From NCBI RefSeq assembly GCF_016908315.1, contig NZ_JAFBDQ010000007.1:1-64000 (forward strand): DNA of 64,000 nt, read 5' to 3'. Under the pieces are notes generated by a model. It had not been told where the DNA came from, ran no database searches, and saw only the letters and a program-made list of their open reading frames with translations. The stretch is from Halanaerobacter jeridensis. Lineage in GTDB: Bacteria > Bacillota > Halanaerobiia > Halobacteroidales > Halobacteroidaceae. Positions within the stretch are counted from its first letter, which is position 1. Each line of letters starts with the position of its first letter. The position numbers and the translations under genes are program-made. Shown one piece after another: positions 18,668-25,919 of the stretch.

Positions 18668-19396
18668 ATGGCAACATTTCAATATGGAACTACAACAATA
18701 AATTATCAAGTGGTGAGAAGTAATCGCAAAACAGTAGGCTTAGAGGTTAGTATAGAAGATGGAGTTAAAATTAGAGCTCCTAAAAGATTATCACAAGCTG
18801 AAATTGAGTCAATAGTAGAAAAGAAAGCAGAGTGGATTCTTAAGAAACAAAATAAGTTAAGCGATGTGAAACCGGCACCTAACCCTAAAGAGTTTTTAAG
18901 TGGTGAGAAGTTGCCTTACCTGGGTAGAAGGTATAGAATTAAATTACAAGAATCTGATAATGTTAAACAAGTTAAAGTTAAGCTATACCAAGGAAAGTTT
19001 TGGCTCATGATTAGTAAAAGTGTAGCTGAAGCTGATGATAGGCGAGAATTAATTAGAGAAGAAGTAATTCAATGGTACCGTAGTCATGCTGATGCAAAAA
19101 TAAAAGAACGAGTAAAAAAGTATCAACAACAAATAGGAGAAGAACCTAATGCAATCAAAGTCAAGAAACAGAAGAAAAGATGGGGTAGCTGTAGCAGTAA
19201 GCGGAATCTTAATTTCAATTGGAAGTTAATCATGGCACCAATGAGTGTGATTGATTATTTAGTGGTCCATGAGTTGGCGCATCTTAAATACCCTAATCAT
19301 TCTAAAGAATTTTGGCAGTTGGTAGAGGCTGTGATACCTAATTATGAAGAAAAGCAGGAATGGTTAAGGATTAATGGACGCAGATTAGATATATAA
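18668..19396 (+). CDS. YgjP-like (DUF45) zinc metallopeptidase
   Basis: The 242-residue protein belongs to the YgjP/SprT-like group. The N-terminal half contains KTVGLEVSIEDGVKIRAPK and LPYLGRRYRI. The conserved WGSCSSKRNLNFNW is near 175-188, and the zinc motif HELAHL (HExxH) is near 203, with a third ligand in NHSKEFW. It starts 13 bp after hsdR behind GGAGATG, so it is co-transcribed with hsdR. Genes of this family often stand next to type I restriction genes; the precise role there is not established. The last 73 codons are duplicated at 21295-21513. Confidence 0.9.
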   Translation: MATFQYGTTTINYQVVRSNRKTVGLEVSIEDGVKIRAPKRLSQAEIESIVEKKAEWILKKQNKLSDVKPAPNPKEFLSGEKLPYLGRRYRIKLQESDNVKQVKVKLYQGKFWLMISKSVAEADDRRELIREEVIQWYRSHADAKIKERVKKYQQQIGEEPNAIKVKKQKKRWGSCSSKRNLNFNWKLIMAPMSVIDYLVVHELAHLKYPNHSKEFWQLVEAVIPNYEEKQEWLRINGRRLDI

Positions 19397-19490
19397 GAAA
19401 GAGAGTTTCTGTTGGTCAAAAAAGATTTAAAAGGGAATATTCTAGTGGTATAAGCAAAATGGTTAAAAGTAAATAAACATCATAGTGATA

Positions 19491-19519
19491 TTGCGTATAT
19501 TAGGGGATTGGTATATAAT
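19491..19519 (+). promoter_or_regulatory. putative promoter of the diguanylate cyclase gene
   Basis: TTGCGT (19491-19496), a 17-bp spacer and TATAAT (19514-19519). The -10 is perfect and the -35 is weak. It drives a leader of about 75 nt with alternative stems. Confidence 0.6.
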
Positions 19520-19536
19520 TAATTTATAGAAAGGTA

Positions 19537-19591
19537 GGTGACAATTGTAGCAATCTCACCCCGATAGATAATGTGGCTGGAGTTGCTATAC
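19537..19591 (+). promoter_or_regulatory. structured leader with mutually exclusive hairpins before the diguanylate cyclase
   Basis: Two stems can be drawn that share bases. GGTGA (19537-19541) pairs with TCACC (19556-19560). TAGCAA-CTC (19548-19557, one bulged T) pairs with GAG-TTGCTA (19580-19588). The second stem buries the only GGAG in the leader. The cyclase ATG at 19602 has no good ribosome binding site of its own. An ATG at 19571 opens a 13-codon ORF whose stop (19610-19612) overlaps the cyclase start, so translational coupling is possible. It does not match a riboswitch class I know. Confidence 0.4.
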
Positions 19592-19601
19592 TACATATTA
19601 G

Positions 19602-21311
19602 ATGAAAATTAAAACAAAAGTTATAGTTGTTTTTCTAGTCTCTTCTTTGGGTTTAGTAGGGATAATCGGTCTTATTAACATTTATCAAAGTAATAAAATT
19701 ATTCGTAATGAGGTAGAGGAGAAATTATTTTATTTAGCGCAAAGTCATGGTAATCGTATTGATCAAAGTTTAGAAAAGGTAAATCAGATGGGCAATCATT
19801 TTTCTACTTCAATAATTAATTTGACTGATTTAGATCGTATTCAAAAGGATAAAGAATACTTTCTTAATTATAAAAGAAATGAAATGGATAATTTAGTTAA
19901 AAACTTTGCTCGTCTTGATGATACATTTGGGGCATATTTTTATTTTAATCCAAACTTATTAGGTGAGGCTCATGATGTTTGGTATCGCAAAACAGAAACA
20001 GGAACTTATAAGAAGCAGCCCGAGGCACCTAAAGAATATTATTCGCGCAGTTATCCTTGGAATCATATTCAGGGGAAATATAGTAATGTAAATATGGATT
20101 GGTACTATGAACCAATTGACAAAGGTAGAGCAGTGTGGAGTGATTTATATGGAGATTGGGTTGATGATTCAGTACGAACATTGTCATATACAAAAGCAGT
20201 TTATAAAGATAATACTCTATTAGGTGTAGCAGGGATGGATATTAATTTTAATAAAATTCGAAAAGCAATAGAAAAAATAGAGGTTTATGATAATGGTTAT
20301 GCTTTTTTATTAGATAAGGACTATAATTTTTTAGTGCATCCTGAATATAGTAAATATGAGAAACTAGATAATTTAGTTAACGAAAAAGTGTTTAAGCACT
20401 TGTCAGAAAATAAAAATGGAATTTTAAATTATTCTTTGGGAGGGCCAAAACTAGTAGTAGCTTATACTGAATTATTAAATGGTTGGACACTTTGTGTGGC
20501 TGTACCACGTGAAGAGATATTTGCCGAAAGATTTCAATTGATCTATCTTATAGGAGGACTAATTATAATCTCAGGATTTATAGCTCTATTGTTAAGTCAT
20601 TTATTAAAAGATAAGATCTTTAATCCTGTAGAAAAAGCTGTAGGTTATTGCCAGCAAGTTGCAGAAGGAGACTTTTCTTTTACTATTGACGAGAATTTTT
20701 TAAACCGAAAAGATGAAGTAGGAGATTTAGCTAAAGGATTAAAGTCAATTAAAGCAAATTTGCAAGATATGATTCAGGATTTGAAGGATAAAAATCAGCG
20801 TTTAAAAAAAGTTTCAATTATTGATCAGTTGACTGGGATTTATAATAGAAGGAAATTAGAGTCAATTTTAGAAGAATTACGGGAACAAACGCTTAGATAT
20901 AATAAAGAGTTTGCTATTATTATATTAGATTTAGATCATTTTTCAGATATAAACGATAATTTTGGTCATCTTGAAGGGGATCATGTTTTAGAAAAAGTTG
21001 CTAGTTTAATTCAGGAGAATATAAGAGAAGTCGATAGTTGTGGTCGTTGGGGAGGGGAAGAGTTTTTGATTATTTGTCCTGAAGTTGGTTTAGAAGATAG
21101 TTATAAATTGGCAACGCGTTTAAGGAAATTGATTAGTGAAGCAGATTTTTCTCCTGTTCCTAAAGTAACGGCTAGTTTTGGAGTTGCTTCTTATTTAAAA
21201 GGAGATGAGATAGATACTATAATTGAACGAGCAGATAAAGGTTTATATAAAGCAAAAGAATTAGGTCGTAATAGAGAAGAGACTATACAAGAAAAGATGG
21301 GGGAGTTGTAG
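19602..21311 (+). CDS. membrane diguanylate cyclase (dCache-HAMP-GGDEF)
   Basis: The 569-residue protein has a transmembrane segment at about 7-27, an extracellular dCache-like sensor at 30-300 (WYYEPIDKGRAVWSD, GVAGMDINF), a second transmembrane segment at 312-334, HAMP at 335-395 and GGDEF at 405-560. The active-site motif is GGEEF (GRWGGEEFLI). An RxxD inhibitory I-site (REVD) lies exactly five residues before it, so product inhibition by c-di-GMP is expected. It makes cyclic di-GMP in response to an unknown external ligand. The 3' end runs into a partial copy of ygjP, which supplies its last few codons and stop (EKMGEL), so the original C-terminus may have been replaced. The start lacks a clear ribosome binding site. 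Confidence 0.9.
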   Translation: MKIKTKVIVVFLVSSLGLVGIIGLINIYQSNKIIRNEVEEKLFYLAQSHGNRIDQSLEKVNQMGNHFSTSIINLTDLDRIQKDKEYFLNYKRNEMDNLVKNFARLDDTFGAYFYFNPNLLGEAHDVWYRKTETGTYKKQPEAPKEYYSRSYPWNHIQGKYSNVNMDWYYEPIDKGRAVWSDLYGDWVDDSVRTLSYTKAVYKDNTLLGVAGMDINFNKIRKAIEKIEVYDNGYAFLLDKDYNFLVHPEYSKYEKLDNLVNEKVFKHLSENKNGILNYSLGGPKLVVAYTELLNGWTLCVAVPREEIFAERFQLIYLIGGLIIISGFIALLLSHLLKDKIFNPVEKAVGYCQQVAEGDFSFTIDENFLNRKDEVGDLAKGLKSIKANLQDMIQDLKDKNQRLKKVSIIDQLTGIYNRRKLESILEELREQTLRYNKEFAIIILDLDHFSDINDNFGHLEGDHVLEKVASLIQENIREVDSCGRWGGEEFLIICPEVGLEDSYKLATRLRKLISEADFSPVPKVTASFGVASYLKGDEIDTIIERADKGLYKAKELGRNREETIQEKMGEL

Positions 21312-21513
21312 TAGCAAGCGGAATCTTAATTTTAATTGGAAGTTGATTATGGCACCGATGAGTGTGATTGATTATTTGGTGGTCCATGAGTTGGCGCACC
21401 TTAAATACCCTAATCATTCTAAAGAATTTTGGCAGTTGGTAGAAGCTGTGATACCAAATTATAAGGAAAAGCAAGAATGGTTGAGAATTAATGGACGCAG
21501 ATTAACAATTTAA
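21295..21513 (+). pseudogene. partial second copy of the ygjP 3' end
   Basis: From 21291 on, the sequence is about 90% identical by eye to 19174-19390 inside ygjP. In the matching frame it still encodes the C-terminal 72 residues, from RWGSCSSKR through HELAHLKYPNHSKEFW to a final RRLTI. The N-terminal two-thirds are missing, and its 5' edge overlaps the end of the cyclase gene in another frame. It looks like the rear part of a former paralogue, cut when the cyclase gene arrived, or the footprint of a recombination between two ygjP copies. Confidence 0.85.
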
Positions 21514-21530
21514 TGTAATCTAATTAATTT

Positions 21531-21556
21531 TCCCGGGCCAAGCTCGGGACTTTCTT
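21531..21556 (+). terminator. terminator of the CCCGGGC-type family (copy 2)
   Basis: TCCCGGGC-CAA-GCTCGGGA is followed by CTTTCTTATTTTTT. It ends the cyclase/ygjP-fragment transcript. Confidence 0.8.
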
Positions 21557-21642
21557 ATTTTTTGGAGATGATGTGTTTGTAGTATAAAATCTGTATTTCC
21601 AGGTAAAATAAATAGTATAAGCCATATGCAAAGGATGATAAA

Positions 21643-23268
21643 ATGGAAAACAATATTAATTGGGAAGTTGGTCGCAACGAACTTTGTCCTTGTGGAAGCG
21701 GAAAGAAATACAAGAAATGTTGTTTGAGGAAAGTTGAGCAGGAGCAAAGCTATAATTTGGCAGTAGATCGTGTGATTGATAAGGTAATGTCTTTCTTTTT
21801 TGAGCAGGAAGAAAACTACTTATCTGAAGTAGATGCTTATGTGGAGCGTTATGCTCAAACATTTGAAATTGAAGTATTTGATATGCCTGCTGAGTTAGAA
21901 TTTTTAGCTCATTTCAATTTTATTTTTGATTGTAAGTTAGAAGAAGATAAGACTGTTTTAGAGCTTTTTAAGGAAGAACTGGAACACAATCTATCAAAGA
22001 GGGAACAGCAGGTGCTTGAAGCTTTGATTGCTGCACGGCTAAAAGTTTATCAAGTCAATGATCAACTTGGCATTCGTTATGAAGTGGAGAACTTATTTCA
22101 AGATGAAAGTAGTTTTGTAATTAATAGTGAAGAGGAAATTTTGCCAGGAGATATTTTAGTAGGGAGAATAGTGCAGATGGCCGAATATGCCCAATTAGTA
22201 GGATTGTATAATGTAATTTCTTTTGATTATAAAGAGATTGTTGAAACTGAGTTAAATGGGAAGTGGGCCAAGTTTAGAAGAGACAATAATAGTAGTAATT
22301 GGGAAGAATTTTCTCGCTGCTCCAGTGCTCAAATTTGGGACTTGTTTTTCTGGTTGATGGAAGAACCACTGGATTTTTCTCCTATTATTTATGAAGTAAC
22401 TTATAAAGTACAGTCGCCACAAATTGTTAAAGAGCGGTTACTAAAATTAAATAATATAATACCCGAAGAAGAAGCAGAGCAACAAAGCTTGGTTTGGTTG
22501 GCAAAAGAACCGGACTTAGACCCTGATATTAGAGGTGACTTTATTATTGAAGAAGATAAGTTGATTTATATTACTCCTTGGGAAGATCAATTAGAGTTGG
22601 GAAAAAATCTGCTGGAAACTGAATTGTCCTTTCTAATAGAATATGATGAAGAATGTCTATTAGACCTTGAATCTGGTGAAGTATTAGAGTGGATTACTCG
22701 CAGTCAAGAAACTAGTGAAGCAATTGTTGAAGCTTTTATTTCTTTACCACTAGAAGGTAGAGAAGATATTGAAGGGCGAACTCCCCAAGAATTAGTAAAA
22801 GATGAAGAGGGGCGAAATAAATTAAAATCATATTTAGATGAATTAGAATTATTAATTAAATTTTCATTTGCTAATGATCCTAATAATTTCACTTTAGATG
22901 AAATAAAAGCAATAAAAAAACGATTAGGTTATGAGGTAAAAGATGAATCTTTGCTGCTGGATGGAGTGGAAAAATTATTAGTTGAAAAAATGCCAAATCA
23001 TGATCTGCTAGGAGAAGAAGTGGTTGATGCAGTATTCCTATGGCGAGATTATAAACAAGAAATTGATTCTTGGTCTGGTAGTGATAGAGCTTGGGCTGCT
23101 GCAGTGGAATATACAATAGGATCTATTAGCTTTAGTACTTTGGAGCATACTCAATCTGAATTAAGCGAAATTTACAATGTAAGTGTAAATGAGATTTCGA
23201 AGAGATATCAAACTATTGCAGAAACTTTGGGAATTGAAGTTAACGACTTCCAGTGGGTGCTTAATTAA
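21643..23268 (+). CDS. SEC-C motif protein, otherwise unknown
   Basis: The 541-residue protein has a SEC-C zinc motif at its very N-terminus (NELCPCGSGKKYKKCC, about 7-22), where the pattern CxC...CC binds one zinc. In SecA this motif contacts SecB or ribosomes, but many stand-alone proteins of unknown role carry it. The rest is acidic and mostly helical (DEEAEQQSLVWLAKEP, ELLIKFSFANDPNNF), with no catalytic motif I recognise. The ATG at 21643 follows GGATGATAAA, a weak ribosome binding site. It has its own terminator of the CCCGGGC family, so it is probably transcribed singly inside the defence island. Confidence 0.75.
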   Translation: MENNINWEVGRNELCPCGSGKKYKKCCLRKVEQEQSYNLAVDRVIDKVMSFFFEQEENYLSEVDAYVERYAQTFEIEVFDMPAELEFLAHFNFIFDCKLEEDKTVLELFKEELEHNLSKREQQVLEALIAARLKVYQVNDQLGIRYEVENLFQDESSFVINSEEEILPGDILVGRIVQMAEYAQLVGLYNVISFDYKEIVETELNGKWAKFRRDNNSSNWEEFSRCSSAQIWDLFFWLMEEPLDFSPIIYEVTYKVQSPQIVKERLLKLNNIIPEEEAEQQSLVWLAKEPDLDPDIRGDFIIEEDKLIYITPWEDQLELGKNLLETELSFLIEYDEECLLDLESGEVLEWITRSQETSEAIVEAFISLPLEGREDIEGRTPQELVKDEEGRNKLKSYLDELELLIKFSFANDPNNFTLDEIKAIKKRLGYEVKDESLLLDGVEKLLVEKMPNHDLLGEEVVDAVFLWRDYKQEIDSWSGSDRAWAAAVEYTIGSISFSTLEHTQSELSEIYNVSVNEISKRYQTIAETLGIEVNDFQWVLN

Positions 23269-23303
23269 TGATTAAGTTGAAATGTTTAAAAAATAAATTT
23301 TTA

Positions 23304-23330
23304 TCCCGGGCCAAGCGCTCGGGATTTTTC
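23304..23330 (+). terminator. terminator of the CCCGGGC-type family (copy 3)
   Basis: TCCCGGGCCAAGCGCTCGGG followed by ATTTTTC. It is identical in the stem to the copy at 7501. Confidence 0.8.
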
Positions 23331-23422
23331 GTTGCACCAAAAACTTAGAGGTTTAATACTAAACATATAATTGCAAATAAACACGTATAATGATATAATA
23401 ATATACGTAAGGAGGGATGAGC

Positions 23423-23671
23423 ATGAAAGATAAATTAACTTTAAGTATTGAAGAAGATGTAATTGAATTTGCTCATAGATTATCTAAAGAGACTAATCAA
23501 TCTATTTCTAGTATAGTTGAAAAGCATTTATTGGAATTAAAAGAAATAAAAGAGCAAGATTATGAAGTGGATCCGAGAGTAAAAAAGTTAAGTGGGATAT
23601 TTGAGGGGGAAGATTTTCCGGAGAGTAAAGAAGAAATGAGGAGATTATTCCATGAAAAAAATAATAGTTGA
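23423..23671 (+). CDS. antitoxin-like protein (DUF6364/ribbon-helix-helix type)
   Basis: The 82-residue protein begins KDKLTLSIEEDVIEFAHRLSKETNQSISSIVEKHLLEL, a ribbon-helix-helix-like DNA-binding head (beta strand, then two helices). A flexible acidic tail ends in KEEMRRLFHEK, which would bind the toxin. GGAGGG stands 6 bp before the ATG at 23423; the ATG at 23417 is too close to it. The gene overlaps the PIN-domain gene downstream by 20 bp, as in VapBC-like pairs. Such antitoxins normally repress their own promoter. Confidence 0.82.
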   Translation: MKDKLTLSIEEDVIEFAHRLSKETNQSISSIVEKHLLELKEIKEQDYEVDPRVKKLSGIFEGEDFPESKEEMRRLFHEKNNS

Positions 23672-24080
23672 TATTAATGTAATAATGGATTTGAGTTTGA
23701 AACGAGAAGGATTTAACATGGCAGAAAAAACTTTTGATATTTGCCTTAAGGATGATATTCAAGGTTATGTTTGTGCTCATGAAATAACTATTTTATCATA
23801 TTTATTACAAAGGAAATTCAAATTACAAAAAGTCAAATATTTTTTAGAAGAAATATTAGATATATTTCAAATTATTTCTGTAAATAATAAAATTTTAAAA
23901 TCTGCTTTAGATTCAGAAATTAAAGATTATGAGGATGCAGTAATAGAATTAAGTGCTTTAGAGACAGAGGTTGATTATATAATTACTAGAAATTTAAAAG
24001 ATTTTAAAAATAGTAGAGTTGAAGCTTTAAGTCCTGAAGAATTTGTTTTGTTGTATAAAGAAATGATTTGTGAAAAATAA
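23652..24080 (+). CDS. PIN-domain ribonuclease toxin (VapC-like)
   Basis: The 142-residue protein has the PIN signature: first acidic residue in KKIIVDINVIMDL (D7), Glu in CAHEITILSYLL (about 44), Asp in DYEDAVIELSA (about 97), and a last Asp in YIITRNLKDF. Members of the family are Mg-dependent RNases that cleave tRNA or rRNA and are held inactive by the partner antitoxin. The overlap with the upstream antitoxin gene supports co-translation. It ends before a strong terminator. Confidence 0.88.
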   Translation: MKKIIVDINVIMDLSLKREGFNMAEKTFDICLKDDIQGYVCAHEITILSYLLQRKFKLQKVKYFLEEILDIFQIISVNNKILKSALDSEIKDYEDAVIELSALETEVDYIITRNLKDFKNSRVEALSPEEFVLLYKEMICEK

Positions 24081-24128
24081 ATATTATAAATGGAGGTTCA
24101 CTCACTTGGTATTTTCATCTTAAATTGT

Positions 24129-24180
24129 AGGCTTCTTTTGGTGTGTTTTAAACACATCAAAGGAAGCCTTTTTTTATTTT
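24129..24180 (+). terminator. strong terminator after the toxin-antitoxin pair
   Basis: A long stem (AGGCTTC...GAAGCCT with an inner TGTGTTT/AAACACA) is followed by TTTTTTTATTTTTT. It isolates the toxin-antitoxin unit from the injection-like cluster. Confidence 0.9.
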
Positions 24181-24204
24181 TTGGGACTAGTTAAAAAATG
24201 ATAA

Positions 24205-24233
24205 TTGAATAAGACTTACGCTTTGGATATAAT
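24205..24233 (+). promoter_or_regulatory. promoter of the VgrG-like cluster
   Basis: TTGAAT (24205-24210), a 17-bp spacer and TATAAT (24228-24233), 93 bp before the first gene of the cluster. Confidence 0.65.
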
Positions 24234-24325
24234 AGTTATATAATAAAAAATATTAACAGTAAAATATAATGAAATTTCATGTGAGTTAGTAGATTGAAAG
24301 CTATAAATCTAAAGGAGGAAGCAAA

Positions 24326-24970
24326 ATGGATGAAAAGATTGTTGAAATTATAAACAAAAATCAAGCAGAACAAGAAGAGGTGGTTGATGACAAGAGTTAT
24401 GAAGAAAAAATTGCCGCTAGTATTAGAAAGGTTAGTTTAATAATTGATGGCCAATTGATTGAATTTTCCGCAAGGACTATTCTAGACGAGAGACTCAAGA
24501 TCTATTTACCTGATTTTTTTGAAGTCATGTCTGCAGAAATCGCTGCATTAAAGTATCCTTCAGCCAGAAGACCGGAATTGATTTATACTAATCCCGATAC
24601 TACAATTAATCTTTCCTTTAATCATACTGCTAGTGAACTTAAGAGTGATATTACTGAAGACGAAATGACAGGGTTTAAAGATTATATGTTAGAAGTGATC
24701 CAAAAGATGCAGCCGGCAGCTGAAATTTTGGCTGATGGGGTAGAGGAGATAAATGGTCAACAGCTAGGGTTTTTGGAGTTTGTAACGCCAGCTTTAGATA
24801 CTGATATTTATAATTTTAACTTTTTAGTAGAATTGCAGGGGAGAGCTTTGATTTGTAGTTTCAATTGTATAGCCGAAAAGATGGCCGACTGGAAAGTAGC
24901 TGCAAAAGGAATGATGCAGACAGTTGAAATAGTTTCAGAAGAAGTTAAAGGAGGTTCGTTAGATGGCTAA
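24326..24970 (+). CDS. DcrB/DUF1795-like protein of an injection-type cluster
   Basis: The 214-residue soluble protein has a C-terminal two-thirds (60-205) resembling the DcrB/PsbP-like fold found beside T6SS and contractile-injection genes: YTNPDTTINLSFNHTASEL, INGQQLGFLEFVTP, and ALICSFNCIAEKMADW. It starts at ATG 24326, 8 bp after AAAGGAGG, and overlaps the vgrG-like gene by 8 bp, so the two are co-translated. A role as adaptor or chaperone for the spike is a guess from position. Confidence 0.55.
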   Translation: MDEKIVEIINKNQAEQEEVVDDKSYEEKIAASIRKVSLIIDGQLIEFSARTILDERLKIYLPDFFEVMSAEIAALKYPSARRPELIYTNPDTTINLSFNHTASELKSDITEDEMTGFKDYMLEVIQKMQPAAEILADGVEEINGQQLGFLEFVTPALDTDIYNFNFLVELQGRALICSFNCIAEKMADWKVAAKGMMQTVEIVSEEVKGGSLDG

Positions 24971-25814
24971 AGTAATAACTGGTGGGAACTTGGAGATAGC
25001 CCCGATTGCTCTTGAAGCATTATATGAGCTTGAAATTGTCAAAGAAATAAATGAGCATAGTAGTTTGCATTTTAAGGGTGTAGTGCCTGAAGAAGATAAG
25101 AATAAGTATATTCACCTAAGAGATACGCAAAAAGAACTAGAGGTGAATAAAGTAGATGATGCTGGAACAGAGATTCTTTTCAAAGGGAAAATTTCAAATT
25201 TAAAGATCAAGGCCGTCAGAAATATTTATCATATTGAGGTAGAAGCAGTATCTTATACCTCTGACCTTGACTTAAAATTAAAAAAACGTTCTTTTCAAGA
25301 TCAAAAAATGACTTATAAACAGCTGCTAAAAGAAGTTATTGCAGATTATCCTGGCGGAGATGTAATGGATAAAGCTTCTCAAGGAGCCCAGATTGAAAAA
25401 TTCATCCTCCAGTACCGCGAGACTGATTGGCAGTTTTTAAAGAGATTAGCTTCGCGCTTTAATACAGGACTTATTCCTGATGATAAATTTGCAAAACCAA
25501 AATTTTATTTTGGTGTACCTAAAAAAGCTTCTAAAGGTAAGTTGAAGAATTTTAATTATCGCGTCAAAAAGCGCTTAGGTGATTATAGATTTTCATCTGA
25601 AAATTATATTGAAGATATAAAAGAGACAGATTTTACTTATTATGAAGTACAGACCAATCAAATTTTAAATGTAGGAGATAAGGTTAAATTTAAAAACAAT
25701 CCACTCTATGTGAGCAAGGTTGTAGCTAAGCTAAAAGATGGACTCTTAAAACATATTTGTTCAGTGGCTCGTGAACTACTCGGCAATGAATTACCGAGCT
25801 TCATAGTCGCTTAA
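24963..25814 (+). pseudogene. VgrG/phage gpD-like protein, N-terminal part, cut by an IS element
   Basis: About 270 residues match the gpD/gp27-like half of VgrG spike proteins: early YELEIVKEINEHSSLHFKG, then SYTSDLDLKLKKRSFQDQKMTYKQLLKEV and the hallmark LQYRETDWQFLKRLASRFNTGL. It is clearly similar to the second copy at 30018. The reading frame runs into the IS end at about 25771, and the last 14 residues (RELLGNELPSFIVA) are IS-encoded. The remaining C-terminal piece lies at 27457-27738, but the OB-fold middle expected between them is not present, so DNA was lost as well. Confidence 0.82.
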
Positions 25815-25919
25815 CCTTATGGGACACAAGATGAATTTCACCCGTAACATCGATTAAGTTACCTAGTTGGATAGTCCGTACCCACTACTCCTATCCTATT
25901 ACAGACTCGGAGATACTTT
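25771..25919 (-). ncRNA. putative omegaRNA/right-end RNA of the IS605 element
   Basis: In TnpB systems the guide RNA comes from the 3' end of tnpB through the right end. Here that region is structured: on the minus strand GTAACTTAATCGATGTTAC forms a stem and the terminal hairpin is CTCGG/CCGAG. The guide would begin with GAGCCACTGAAC, read from the interrupted vgrG. Existence is by analogy to the family, not shown directly. Confidence 0.5.
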
